64,000 nt of DNA from Durusdinium trenchii (Eukaryota > Sar > Dinophyceae > Suessiales > Symbiodiniaceae). The translations under genes and the position numbers were made by a program. Under the pieces are notes generated by a model that did no database searches, was not told the DNA's origin, and worked only from the letters and a program-made list of their open reading frames with translations. This document shows positions 28,271-40,245 of the stretch, piece after piece. The stretch covers positions 314,453 through 378,452 of the forward strand of contig CAXAMN010021773.1 of assembly GCA_963970005.1 (NCBI GenBank), given 5' to 3'. Each line of letters starts with the position of its first letter. The stretch's first letter is position 1.

Positions 28271-29655
28271 CTCCACGCTATCAAAAGCTTGAGAGCTTAG
28301 CGATTGAAGTCCAGGATGATACTTACTCCGAGGACGACGCCAAAATCACAAAGCTGCTGAGCATGGTCGAGGAGAGCGGTGTTTACCCAGAGTATGATAG
28401 CACCGAATGGCAGGAAATCTTTGAGGAGATCGTGTACCGCCGAGCAATGAAAGACTATGACTCAAGACCGTGTCCCAACTGTCTTGGCGAAGTCGATGTG
28501 CGATTGACGATATGTCCGCACTGCGTGGCGGTTCTGATCGCAAATGGGAAGCTCACACATGTGGTACCCAAGGAGACAAGGGACCGCAATCAACGATCAC
28601 CTCCGAGAGACGTGCCAGCCAGTTCTTCCGGTGAAGCAACTTCTTCCGCAGGTGCAAACATCGATGAAGTCATCAAGAATGCACGCAAGACAGCCGAAGA
28701 AGTCATTGACGTCGAGGAGTCCGAAGGTGAGGAAGACGAGGAAGTTCCTATCATCATGAAGGAACGACCGGACGAAGCCGAAGGCGAACCCGAATATCGG
28801 GAGGTCCCTCAAGATGGGTACGGGAATGAACTTCCACAGCCTTTCCCCTTCGCAATTGACGAATTGCCGCAAGAAGCTGCGATCCCCATCGACCACAACT
28901 TTGCAGTCACACAGCAATTTGATCTGAGGTTGATGAAGTTGATCAAGAGCTTGGCCAACGCAACGTTCGACATCAATTGCTTTGAGAGTCGTGAAGACGT
29001 ACTGCGAAAGTTCGACGATGGACAGCGGCATGATACTCCATTCAATAGATGGCCATTAGTACCGAATGATCCAGATACTGGATTTCCAAGACGCCTTCAG
29101 AGAGCCGAAGTCGTAGGCATGAGCAAATGGACCAACGACACGTATGCAACAGAAGCGTGGCAGATCTATGAATTTCATGCCCACGTCATTCACCCGATGA
29201 TGATCACTGCAATCCGCTGCGGGCTTAGCCACAAGTATCTCAAAGAGGTCGGCAGCACCCGGCGTAACATGAGTGATCCGAAGGCTCAAAGATCTGAGAC
29301 CCAGGAAGAGATCATCGAGAAACTGGCATTCATCTCAAATTTCATCAGACGCTTGATTAAGAAGACTTTCGGAGCGAGCCGATATAGTTACTACCAGAAA
29401 CCAGACGATGAAGGTGCCGCTCCTTACAAATTCATCGACATTAGCCCCGCCATCAAGTCAGAGCGGAAGAATGTCACAAAGGAGATCCTCGTTGCACGCC
29501 GCTACTACGGCATAGAGGTATCCGATACTCAAACGCAGAAGTTGAAGTCCTTCGAGGAGCAGATCCGGAGGGGAAACCCAAGGAACGTTGAGCTCATCAA
29601 GGACTACATTGGCTTTGTCGGAGCTGACTACATGCGACAACTCACGAATGGTTGA
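28267..29655 (+). CDS. Third accessory ORF with zinc ribbon
   Basis: 462 residues. Its ATG overlaps the previous stop by four bases (ATGA), as in stop-restart coupling. An acidic N-terminal region is followed by a CPNC...CPHC zinc ribbon (two CxxC pairs 11 residues apart, about residues 76-95), a Ser-rich and acidic linker, and a folded C-terminal half (about 215-462). That half contains WTNDTYATEAWQIYEF and a basic FIRRLIKKTF segment. I do not recognise a family. It could be an RNA- or DNA-binding cofactor of the element. Confidence 0.75.
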   Translation: MTPRYQKLESLAIEVQDDTYSEDDAKITKLLSMVEESGVYPEYDSTEWQEIFEEIVYRRAMKDYDSRPCPNCLGEVDVRLTICPHCVAVLIANGKLTHVVPKETRDRNQRSPPRDVPASSSGEATSSAGANIDEVIKNARKTAEEVIDVEESEGEEDEEVPIIMKERPDEAEGEPEYREVPQDGYGNELPQPFPFAIDELPQEAAIPIDHNFAVTQQFDLRLMKLIKSLANATFDINCFESREDVLRKFDDGQRHDTPFNRWPLVPNDPDTGFPRRLQRAEVVGMSKWTNDTYATEAWQIYEFHAHVIHPMMITAIRCGLSHKYLKEVGSTRRNMSDPKAQRSETQEEIIEKLAFISNFIRRLIKKTFGASRYSYYQKPDDEGAAPYKFIDISPAIKSERKNVTKEILVARRYYGIEVSDTQTQKLKSFEEQIRRGNPRNVELIKDYIGFVGADYMRQLTNG

Positions 29656-29986
29656 GCATCGGGGTCATACCGACATACTACTTCCGGTACTTCAAGTACT
29701 GAGGGATCTTGGGTAATTCATGATGACCATTTTGGCATCATGGGAGTGAAATAGGATTATGTGTCACACCACCGGTAATCGCAGGATACCACAGGTGGAT
29801 GCACGTTTTCCGTTTGTAGCTCCGTTACCTGTTTGAACCAACTTTCAAGCGAATGCAAGATCGTTTGCTAATTCACATCAATAGGACATACTGATTGACC
29901 TCCAATGCACTTTTGAGAGCATGATTCGTTCTCCGGTTTTTACATCCACTCATCTCCCTTCCCCGTCGAAGCACGGATGTGGGGGG
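29656..29986 (+). other. 3' untranslated region and polypurine tract
   Basis: No open frame of note. It ends GGATGTGGGGGG directly before the TG of the 3' LTR, a short G-rich polypurine tract suited to plus-strand priming (29975-29986). Confidence 0.7.
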
Positions 29987-30145
29987 TGTCAATAGAGATG
30001 AGGTCTCAGTATAGCTTCTATATAGGTACTTGCCATACCATTTTGGCTCAAGTGCCCAACCAGGTAAAAAGGAGCTTTAGCGCGCGAGCTTCATGTTGAA
30101 CTAAGGGCTAGAACGGGGCCAGGGCACGCTTTTCATCCGTTCGCA
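29987..30145 (+). repeat. 3' LTR
   Basis: 159 bp, read as identical to the 5' LTR from TGTCAATAG to GTTCGCA. Bordered by the polypurine tract on the left and GAAAT on the right. Confidence 0.95.
30033..30052 (+). promoter_or_regulatory. Spliced-leader-like sequence in the 3' LTR
   Basis: Same 20-nt sequence at the same LTR position as in the 5' copy. Confidence 0.75.
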
Positions 30146-30150
30146 GAAAT
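30146..30150. repeat. Target site duplication GAAAT, right copy
   Basis: Pairs with 12704-12708. The sequence that follows (CTACAAAGTTT) continues the interrupted 64-bp unit. Confidence 0.9.
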
Positions 30151-30290
30151 CTACAAAGTTTAAATAGAAATCTCCATCCAAAAGCCCCCAAAAGCATCAA
30201 ATCTCAATGGAAATCTTCAAATGTTTAATGGAAATCTCCATCAAAAGGCATCCAATCTCAATGGAAATCTCCAAAATTTCAATGGCAGCA
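30151..30290. repeat. Continuation of the 64-bp tandem array
   Basis: Units with AGAAATCTCCATCCAAAAGC and AAATCTCAATGGAAATCT resume right after the retrotransposon. They are more diverged than on the left side and end in a short CAG/CAA-rich run (30283-30311). Confidence 0.8.
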
Positions 30291-30339
30291 ACAGCAACAG
30301 CAGCAACAGCATTGGAAGGGGGGATTGAGAGATGTTCAA

Positions 30340-31410
30340 TGAGCCTCAAATCTCTAGACATTATTCTAGGGGCCCCCCCTAAATAATGTCAGAAAGCTGC
30401 TTGCTGGACTACCCCCTTTGCTTGAATGCAAATCAAAATGCAAAGAAAAGGAATAAAGATTTAAAGCCTCAAATCTCTAGACATTATTCTAGGGGGGCCC
30501 CCCTAAATAATGTCAGAAAGCTGCTTGCTGGACTACCCCCTTTGCTTGAATGTTTTTTTGTTTTTCAATACTTTTAAATAAGGGATTTTATAAAGAAAGT
30601 GCGCACTGACTTTTGGAAACTTTTGGAAGGCTTCACAACTAAAGAGCTTAGGAAAAGTAAATAAGGAATAGAGGGTGAGTAAAGCAAATCAAAAGGCGAA
30701 GAAAAGGAATAAAGATTTAAAGCCTCAAATCTCTAGACATTATTCTAGGGGCCCCCCCTAAATAATGTCAGAAAGCTGCTTGCTAGACTACCCCCTTTGC
30801 TTGAATGCAAATCAAAAGGCAAAGAAAAGGAATAAAGATTTAAAGCCTCAAATCTCTAGACATTATTCTAGGGGTCCCCCCTAAATAATGTCAGAAAGCT
30901 GCTTGCTGGACTACCCCCTTTGCTTGAATGATTTTTTTTGTTTTTTAATACTCTTAAATAAGGGATTTTATAAAGAAAGTGCGCACTGACTTTTGGAAAC
31001 TTTTGGAAAGCTTCACAACTAAAGAGCTTAGGAAAAGTAAATAAGGAATAGAGGGTGAGTATAGCAAATCAAAAGGCGAAGAAAAGGAATAAAGATTTAA
31101 AGCCTCAAATCTCTAGACATTATTCTAGGGGCCCCCCCTAAATAATGTCAGAAAGCTGCTTGCTGGACTACCCCCTTTGCTTGAATGCAAATCAAAAGGC
31201 AAAGAAAAGGAATAAAGATTTAAAGCCTCAAATCTCTAGACATTATTCTAGAGGCCCCCCCTAAATAATGTCAGAAAGCTGCTTGCTGGACTACCCCCTT
31301 TGCTTGAATGATTTTTTTGTTTTTTAATACTTTTAAATAAGGGATTTTATAAAGAAAGTGCGCACTGACTTTTGGAAACTTTTGGAAAGCTTCACAACTA
31401 AAGAGCTTAG
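30340..31410. repeat. Higher-order tandem repeat with hairpins
   Basis: Blocks of about 123 and 257 bp alternate, giving a 380-bp period. The start GGAATAAAGATTTAAAGCC recurs at about 30449, 30706, 30829, 31086 and 31209. Six copies contain an imperfect palindrome (GACATTATTCTAGGGG ... CCCCTAAATAATGTC) at 30357, 30480, 30736, 30859, 31116 and 31239. The long block also carries GCGCACTGACTTTTGGAAAC. Confidence 0.9.
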
Positions 31411-31819
31411 GAAAATAGAATCTCCAAATGTTCAATAGAAATCTCCATCCAAAAGCCTCCAAAAGCATCAAATCTCGATGAAAATCTCCAAATTGTTTAA
31501 TAGAAATCTCCATCCAAAAGCCTCCAAAAGCATCAAATCTCAATGGAAATCTCAAAATTTTGAATAGAAATCTCCATCCAAAAGCCTCCAAAAGAATCAA
31601 ATCTCAATGGAAATCTCCAAATGTTTAATAGAAATCTCAATCCAAAAGCCTGTAAGATAAGCAAATCCCAGCAAATTCAAAAGCGAAAAAGTAAACTATA
31701 ACAATAAAAAAATCCACTACAACTACCCCTCAAAAAAAAATACATTATTCTAGGGGCCTTTATAAATCAGTACAGGGAAAAAAAAGAAACATAATTCTAG
31801 GGGGGTTTATAAATCTGAG
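31411..31819. repeat. 64-bp array and AT-rich intron end
   Basis: Four more 64-bp-type units run to about 31650, then an A-rich stretch with two half-copies of the hairpin arm (CATTATTCTAGGGG near 31742 and a variant near 31790). It ends CTGAG at the ankyrin exon. Confidence 0.8.
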
Positions 31820-32231
31820 GGCCACATTAGTGCAGACGTGGTGCATTTCCTTCTGGATCATCAAGCTGATGTGAATTCGCAGGATTGGAATTGGTGGAAA
31901 TTATCAGCGCCCATAGGAATGCTTTACGCCACCAAAGCTCTTCAGCATAGATTTGGAAAGGCTACAGGGCTCTCCACCAGAGCCTATGTGGGACAACATG
32001 CAACGCCATTGATGTATGCCCTGATCTCTTCACAATATGAAGGAGCCAGCCCTCATTGCTGCTGGAGCTCGGCTGGATTTACAGAATGCTCATGGCTGGG
32101 CAGTGGCTGATTTCGCGCAACAACAAGCCATCCCAGACTTTTTACGCAAAGCTTTTGAAGGTGACCCTTTTGAATGCCAAAGAGTCACATCCCTTGCATG
32201 TAGCGAACCCTACATCGAGGAACGATTTTGA
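31820..32231 (+). CDS. Ankyrin-repeat protein, 3' part
   Basis: The exon opens GHISADVVHFLLDHQADVN, which completes the ankyrin repeat cut at 12268. A further repeat follows (HATPLMYALISSQYE) and then, one frame over, ALIAAGARLDLQNAHGW and VADFAQQQAIPDF. It stops at 32231 after EERF. The frame changes near 32040, where the helix between two repeats is also shorter than usual, so a few bases may be missing. With the two frame changes, the gene is either damaged or affected by base errors. Exact splice sites are unclear because a shared G lets the junction slide by one base. Confidence 0.65.
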
Positions 32232-35200
32232 ATCTGGCCCAGTCACCAACTGCAGTGCGGCACGTGCCTTTTTGAGCTTTTTTAGTGCTCCATTTGTTCA
32301 ACTCGTGGATGGCTTAAATCCTGGTCCCAAACTCGGGACGGAGGTTTTCCACTTGGTTGCCCTCTCGCCGGCTGCAGAAATGATCGGAGATTGGCTTAGA
32401 TACGCCGCAGAAAAGGGCACCGCAGGCCGAGGGACAGCCGGGCCCTTTTCCGTTTTCACTCAGTGCTTTTTCAAAACGTCGAGGTAGCGAAAAACGCGAG
32501 AATGATTGGGTCATCATAATGTCATTGCATTGGGCTCTTTCTCTTTTTCTCCAAACGGTGACGTCTCTCTCGCTCGGGACGTCAAACGCCTGCTCACCGC
32601 ATGCCGAGGCGTGGGCGGAGCAGAACAGCAGCTGCGTTCGTGCCAAAAGGCCGTTCGATGGTGCAGATGCGACGAAAAGCAACCGCGGGGGAGGTCAGAG
32701 TGGACAGCCCACATGTTCTGCCCAGGCTCCGCAACCACGGCGGTTTGATTGGAATGTTTGAGGTTGGCGATGGAGAAGGTGTGCCTTTGTTCGATCTGTT
32801 TTGGGGGGTCCTGCCCCTCTTTGGGTCAATTGCTTGAGGCTCCATACACAAGAGACCTATATATGCGGCCTAAGTTAGCAGTGCTGGGATGGATGTGGAA
32901 GCCATTGGAAGCCTTGTCATTTTCGCACATGACGTGGCACCCAACAACCGCAGCCATTGTAGATGATGCTGCCATAGTATGAGTTCTTATGAGTGTTTGT
33001 GTGGGCCAAGGCATGGCAAGAGCCTTTTTGGCACACATGACGGCTGTGCTGTTCTTTAGGCAGTGAAGCAGGTGCTAATAACGCTCCTGATATAATGTTA
33101 TTCGTCTCGCTTCGTCAGGGAAAGTCAGGGTCCAAACAGAGCTGTAGTGGATTGAGAGTGAATGGCACAGATGTCCAATGGCGGTGGTTTATATGAACCC
33201 CCATTTGTCAACGACCTTTTTTATCCAGTCTGCGCCATCATGCGCCATCTATATATACTCCTGAAACATCCTGAAACCACTGTAAGTGGCAGGACTGCAG
33301 GACTTCCTATCCGTCCACCTCGTTCCTCCGACTCCGGCCATGGCCGCCGACTGCTGCCGTGGCGTTCTCCGCATTCCCGAAATCCAGCGAAGACGACGAG
33401 GTGTAGAAGAAGGTAGGCACATCGCCCCATCAGAGTCTACAAGGTATAGTCTTCTGACCCCCATTTCATGTTCACACCATGGACTCTCTGATTACATAGC
33501 ACATACTAAGACTACCGTAGATGGACGAAAGATTCAAACACCCCAATACCCAATGTTAGCAAGCCTGCCAGACACTTGAAAGAAGTTGCTTTCAACAGTG
33601 AACTTGGGGCGTAAGGGGTTCGTGACAGCTCCCTGACTCGTTTAGAGTATTTTGTAAATCTACTTGTGGGACCAAATGACAGGCCGACCGATCCAACAGA
33701 CATGTCCGTTCGCCCCCCCAAACGTGAGCAAACAGTCACAGCATTCATACCGAACAGTGTGGTATTTGGAGTCCATAGTCGTCCTGGCCGGGCAAGACAG
33801 TCCACTTCTATGATTGTTGATACGTTTGGATTTATCATTTCTCCAGCCACTGTTCCATGTTTGTGTCAGGTGCACGGGCAAAAGCTCTTGATGTGACATG
33901 ACAGTTTCACCACCGGTGTCAAGTGAACATTTCCCTCCCCGCAGGATCGGGCACGGCACTTGAAAGGGCCACACCGAAGACCATACACAATCAGATTGTG
34001 CAGCGATTTGTTTCTTCAAACAGTGTGGTAGTCAGTGTGGTCACACGAGGGGTTCTTACGGTAATAGGGGTCTTTTGCCAAGAGATGTGTTGTTGCAGTT
34101 TGTGGGTTCTTTTTGGGGGGTGGGACGTTCCTTCGACCTGGAACGGCTTCAGTTTGCAGTCATTTTGATGCTTTATACATCTTTATACCATACTCCCTAT
34201 ATCGAACTAAATCGTGTACATATAAGGATGTATCTGTATATACTATGAATGTTTGTGAATAATCCTATAGGCCAGTTTGTTGAAGATCATGAAAGGGTGG
34301 TTGACAGACAGACCCCCCTACACCATACTCGTCCCCCAAAGGCATCAAGAAGACCTTAGTAGAATGCTTCTCTTCGTCTCGTCACATTGGAGGCCACGCA
34401 GTTGCTGCTGAGCCACTCAAAGAAACCTGACGATGTATCGGCATCTGCCACTTTCATGGAAGATCCTCATGGCACGTCTCAGCTTGGCCGAAAGCGCCCG
34501 GGCACTGGCACTAACCATGGAGCCCTTGGCACCCATAGCGGAAAACGATTGGGAGTCCCTTTGGACCCATCGATGTTGCATCCCCCCGCCCTTTCCGTGT
34601 CCTTCGGTTCGTTTCGCTTCTGACCGGGAGGTGTTTTTGTGGAAAACCCTCCCGCGCAGTGGGACAACAGAAGCATGTCACGTTGGATTGCAGAGTCGAA
34701 GGATGTTCGAAGGCAAGAGGCCTGGTGCCGCATGCCACCTATGACTGGTTGGGTGCATTTCGAGCAAATCGCGTAGCAGTTTTGTCCCTGGTCTTCGGGA
34801 TGCGGGGATTCCACGCTGGAATGAATATAGCTTTGTTGAGAGGCGTATTTGCCATTGGGTGGGTTCGGGGAAGATGTTGAAAGACTTTGGCCACCTCCTG
34901 CACAAAAAGACAATTTCTAGCAGCTGACCGTTCAGCTGACCTACACATAGAGCATCCATTGTTCACGGTAGCTTCAATCCTTGTCGATGGTCTTTGGGGT
35001 TTCATGTTTCTTGCCGCTTCAGAACTTCAGAATGTCCAGCATGAAAGGCTTGACAAAAATCAGTCCTCCACTCAGGTTCCTTGGCCAAGAGCCGGAGCAA
35101 GCGCACACTGGAGCAGAGATCACTCAAGAAATAGGACACCCCCAAACTGGCAGGGTGTAGGACTCCCAGATGCCCTCCTGGTGCAGCCAAATCTACACCC

Positions 35201-36354
35201 AGCCCCTGGTGGAAGCCTGGGATCACGAGTCGGCTCCCATGTTTTAAGCCGTTGCCGACCCTGATCAGCGAGGAAGATGCGCCAGGGTGAGCCCGGCTGA
35301 GCCCTGGTGCCGTTTGAACACACATGAACCACAATATGAACCTCTTTCGTGCCTCCATGTGGAGTTCCCAAACATTTCCGGTGGGCGATGATTCCATGTC
35401 GGCATTTCAGTCCCCATTCACACTGGAGCACCAGATGAGATGGGATGGTGGTCGCAATGGGGGCTCACTCACCAGGCTGCTGAAGGGTGTTTCGGAATGG
35501 TCGGCCAAATGTGGTTGACCTTTGCAGTTCTCCGGAAACTCTCAAGAATCCAATTATCGGATTTCCTCTCATTGAAGCCAAAGAGTGGACGTGAATAGGC
35601 GATGAAACTGATGTTGGTCTTGGTTGAGTCCTAAGTCTCAAGCACTTGGTCTAAGTCTCAAGCACTTGGTCTCGCATGAACTTGGGAGTGGTGGCTGTTC
35701 GTCTACAGCTGTGCCCAGACCGCCGACCAATCGATCTTTGGCGAATGAAAAAGCGTGCTGTTCGACTGATCGAGTGTGGTCAGTGCAGACGATGGGACAT
35801 GACTCCCCAAATCTTGATGCAAGCTGGAATGATCAGGAAACCAAACGTCCCCAGCACCACCCAGTTCAGGTGGTTCATGAACCCCTGATGTACGCTGAGA
35901 GGAGACAAACTGTTTGGCGGTAGGTCGCAAGAGTTGAGAGTAGTCAGTCGGCTGAGAGGGGGAATGGTCACTGACTTGTCGGCATTCGGGGTGAACAGTA
36001 ACAGCGCGGCCGTCGACGGCCGTGGAAGGATCTATCTACTGCCAGAACAGAGGAGACCACGGGCGGGAAAAGAACGTTTAACTGACACATTGAGCAAAAC
36101 CATTCAGAACCCAGACAATGACAGGCAACTGACCATGTTGAGGTTGTTGCTGCCGTAAAGCAGCAAGGTTGTCACAAAGGCTAAGTTTGTCTCCTTTGTC
36201 GCTTCAAAAGCTTTCGTTGCTTCTGCCTGCCACACGTGAGAAGGTGATTGGAGACAGGGGTAGGTTTCGAGGGTCCAAATTACCTTTTGAGGAGGTACTT
36301 GGGGCCCAAGGGCCCTAGGGATGCGGTCTCGCCCGCATCAGTTTTGCCATGGCT

Positions 36355-36482
36355 GTGGGCGTACATAAGCCCCATTGTGCCGATTGAATTTGGGATCACT
36401 GCTTTCCCCTTCTGTGACTTGGAACACTTCCGTTTGGTTCGTTTGGCACTACCACTGGCACACCCTGCCAGGCAGAATTGCA
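36355..36482 (+). repeat. Dispersed repeat family 3, copy 1
   Basis: Contains GATTGAATTTGGGATCACTG, GTGACTTGGAACACTTCCGT and CACTACCACTGGCACACC. Related copies at 37798-37905, 50397-50505 and 51414-51520. Confidence 0.8.
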
Positions 36483-37797
36483 CTGCGTTAATCTAGGCCC
36501 AATCTAGGCACTCCAGAAGGAGGATGAGGTGGATTGGTGCACAAACAAGCTGGACCAGGGGAAGTTGATTCAGGAGGCATGGGCGCAGCCCCCCTTTCGA
36601 TCACAATCCGCTTGCCAACAGCCCCAAAATCCAAGACCAACGCGACTCTTACCAGCATTCAGTGTTGCTTAGGATCTGGGGTCTCTGAGGTCAATTTTCA
36701 TGAAGAGAGCACATGCCCTGCCGAACGAACTCTGGTGGTCTTTTCGACGACCCAAGTCGGCCTGGTTGAAGACAACGGCATCAAGGAACACGGCCAATAC
36801 CTTATGTATCGACTTACTTGAGCAGCGAACAAATCCTCTCACAAGCAGATGAACCAAACTGGTCAACTCTAGCTTGCTTGCAGTTTCCAACACTGCTGGC
36901 TGGGAAGCTTGCGGAAGGCTTTCGTGGAAACTGTATGGTACAAACCTCACTTCGCATGATAAGCTCAGGGAAGTGAATGTTTCATTCTTCCCACTTCGTA
37001 CGATAGATATATACTATACTGCATGATTCAGAATGATATTTGCCTACCTACACTTCCAATGGGTGCCCAATGGAGGCCTGTAAGTAAGGTAGGGTAGTCT
37101 ATTGGACACCCATTGGATGACCCTGGTAATCATTGTGTCTTACATTCTTGCAAGAGTTGCTATTGCAGTTTGCCTGGCATATGACCACCTTTTGGACTAC
37201 GCCGGGCTGGGGCACCACACGATCCAAACGCACGCACCAGGCTGCTGACGCCGGTCGTAATTAGACAAGATTGTAGGCAGGTTTTGACCATGGGACCCGA
37301 CCTTACTCCCGACCTTTTCTTGAAAAGTCGGTGAACTTGTAGCATCATCTTCAAGAAGTCTCGGGTGCTTTCTTCATCAATGGCTGTTTTTTTAAACAGC
37401 GGATCCAACAGCTCATCCAGGAGAAATGCTTGGGTCGATGAAAGGGGGCTGATTAAGAAGGCCTTTCGGGTTCCAAAGGATTAACAATGATTAACACATG
37501 CCTCAACTTGACTGGCTTTTGGGGAGGTTTCAATTTCAATCCTTTGCTTCTCATAGTTTTGCCAAATCCTTCAATGTTGAAACAGGACTGTAACAGTGCC
37601 AAGGTTGACATGCTTTTGTAAAACGTTGGTGTTTTCACAAAGGCATACGATGGCTAAACTTACGACATTTGTCACATCAAGAGCCTTTGGCGCGAAGCCG
37701 GCCCAATCTCCAGCGTACCACTGACAAGATCCGCGGTGACACTTTGTGGTCTTGCCCACATTGTATTTGCCATGGCTGTGGGCTTGTGTGCACCATT

Positions 37798-37905
37798 GTG
37801 TCGATTGAATTTGGGATCACCGCTTTGCCATTCTGTGACTTGGAACACTTCCGTTTGGTTGGTTCGGCACTACCACTGGCACACCATGCACGGCAGAATT
37901 GCACA
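37798..37905 (+). repeat. Dispersed repeat family 3, copy 2
   Basis: Same blocks as copy 1 with few changes. The flanking stretch 37697-37790 also matches the sequence before the 50.4 and 51.4 kb copies (GCGTACCACTGAC). Confidence 0.8.
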
Positions 37906-40010
37906 AGTCTAGGCATTCCAGAACGAGGAGGGTCGGTGGGTCGGTGGATGGATGGATGCCTGTGCAGAAAAGAGCCGGACCGCCGGACCAGGCGATTCAA
38001 CATCCATGACCGAAGCCAGCCCTCGTGGCTTGTGCCATTACCTCGACCCTCGCCATGCATTGCACACGGTTTGGATTGCGTCAAGCTGCTAAGCAACCCG
38101 CGCTTACGAAGGGATTGGAGGATCAACGTATCAGAGAATCCAGATCAAATTCAGATAATATGTTTTTGTTTTTGACCAGAAACTTGATTCAATTTTGACC
38201 ACCAACTTGATACCATGTTGATCCATGTTGATCCATTTTGACCACCACTCTCCTGGCTTCCACTTGGAGCTTTGTGGTCCACCCCCATGGCTCATCATGG
38301 CGTTCATCCTGCCGCGTAAACATGCACGTTTTGCATCGTTTGGAATTAGCGCAAGGTTGTTTAACGCGAGCATCTCCGAGTTGCATTCAAAAACATGTAA
38401 AACATATTTTCTTAAACGAGCAGACTCTGGTTTGAGCAGAGACTCATGTAACTCACAGGCTCATAGACCGAGGTCCCAAACCCGGGCTGTGAGGGTCAAA
38501 GCCCTCGCAATGAGGGTTCCGTTAGGGTTGTGGAAGTGTTTCTCCAAGAGTCTAAGACCTTGTTGGCACAAAAGGTTGGCTTTCTTGGGGTTTTGGTTGA
38601 TAGGTTGAGAAGGGAGGAGGCTGCTCAGACTTGAAGCTGTGTACCCAGTACGCATTTCTTCATAAAGCTAATCTCAACCTTTCTCGTCCTTTCTAAGTGT
38701 TTGTATCCGCGGCTTTGGGCTGTTTGCAATTTCCATAACAATAGGTTTCCAATGGCTGGCCGTGGCTGAGTGAGCTTCCACTGCGGATTTTAAGCGGTCT
38801 GATTGCAACGTGCCAAGTACAGTGTTGTCAGACTAGATTGCACAAACCCGAAGATGTCCTCTAGATAGGGATCCATTTAACCCCCCTAACTTGGGGATTG
38901 TGCCCACTGAAACCACTATAAGCCTCCTTCTTGGGCAGAGGTCAAGCCGCAGAGGTGCTTTGTTCGGGTTAAACCGCGATCACCGGACGGTTCGAGAAAG
39001 TGCGCTCTGCGACGACCAACGAACGTCTCGACCAAAGGGTCGCAAGGCGTTCCAAAGTGACAGGAACCACTCGTAGTGAATAAGAAGCTACAAGTCCATG
39101 TCCTAGATATCTGCCTCCAGCTGTCTTTTTCGGCTTCTGGCTTGTTTGGCGAAAGCAGCTGCCACCTGCACTTCACACCCTGAGAACGATGAAGATGGCG
39201 TGACCAGCTCTCAGCTGCAGCGTGACTTCCAGGAGCCTCTCTCTATCGCGCGTCGACTGGACGCCAGTGGCGGATGCAAGGCTGGTGGTCAGCAGACAGA
39301 AGTGATCGGTCGGGTTGGCAGGCCTGGCAGGGTTGGGTGGATGCAACACTAACAAGAAGGTTGAAGGACCTGACTGCTTCGACCATCCCAGGCGGGTACC
39401 AGGTCGACCAGGTCCTTCACTGGATACCTCTAGCCTCTACTGGGAGTTAAGCTGTCCACTCCTGACTGTCGTCTCAAGCGACCGACAAGTCCACAGGTGC
39501 ACAGATTGGATGGTCGCTCTATCAAAAGGAAGATGTACCCCACTGTCTCAGAGAAACGGTTGAAATTGAACAAAAAACACACGGCAGCTGCTGCTACCAA
39601 GGGGTTTCGGGACAAAAAGCTGTCCTTTTGCCCTGCTGGGCTAGCCTAGCAGAACCTCGCACCGAGCTGCGACGGCGCTGAGCCTGAGCTCCGGTGTCCG
39701 GTTTCGTCATGCATCGGGAGCTCCGGTGGGTTCTTGACCGAAAGCTGTTGGAGAAACCTGCGGTTCTGTGGAGACCTGCGCTTCTGTGTGTGTGCCGTTG
39801 CGTGGACCTAGTTTTTATGTTGTTTTCGGAAGGCGGGTGCCCAAAGCATGCCGAAAGGCACGCAATTTGGGGAGACGTGTGTGGCTCGTCCCACCGAAAC
39901 AGTCCAGGGGAGGTGAGCCGGAATACTCTTTGACACGTGCCAACTGAGCTCAAACAGTGCAGAAGATTCAACCCGTGCAACGCTACCAGGCCAGCCAGAA
40001 CATTTGTTTC

Positions 40011-40245
40011 TCCAGAGGCCTTGTGCAACTCCTGTGCTGCCACTCCTGTCGCAACTCGTTCGTAACAAGCTTGGCCCACGAACATCCTGGGCCACAGTTA
40101 TGAGCATCATAACCGTTATAAACTGTCCAGTTTCGAGCTTAGTAAGACAGAAGGCTTGGAGTGGCAGAGGAAGCTTGTTTAAATCGAGCCGTTTGAAAAT
40201 CCTACAGGCCCAGGATAGCCCCACTGACCTTGTTCTGGTGTATAA
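40011..40245 (+). repeat. Dispersed repeat family 4, copy 1
   Basis: Starts TCCAGAGGCCTTGTGCAACT and ends CACTGACCTTGTTCTGGTGT, with GTTTAAATCGAGCCGTTTGA inside. It has an insertion of about 70 bp relative to the 42.5-kb copy. Confidence 0.85.

Larger units (their letters stand above)
12709..30145 (+). mobile_element. Giant Ty1/copia LTR retrotransposon (17.4 kb)
   Basis: Complete element: a 159-bp LTR at each end, TG...CA termini, GAAAT target duplication, a primer site just inside the 5' LTR and a G-rich polypurine tract before the 3' LTR. Coding order is Gag, aspartic protease, integrase, reverse transcriptase, RNase H. Integrase before RT defines the copia superfamily. About 9 kb of further coding sequence follows RNase H, in three more frames, with RNA-processing-like domains. 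The LTRs read as identical, which points to recent insertion. Single-base frame changes occur near 13155, 13550, 23850 and 27990. It lies in the sense direction inside the intron of the ankyrin gene. Confidence 0.95.

Noticed and set aside
30340..31410. CRISPR array
   Set aside because: Repeats are long, unevenly spaced, with no unique spacers and no cas genes. A eukaryotic satellite fits better.
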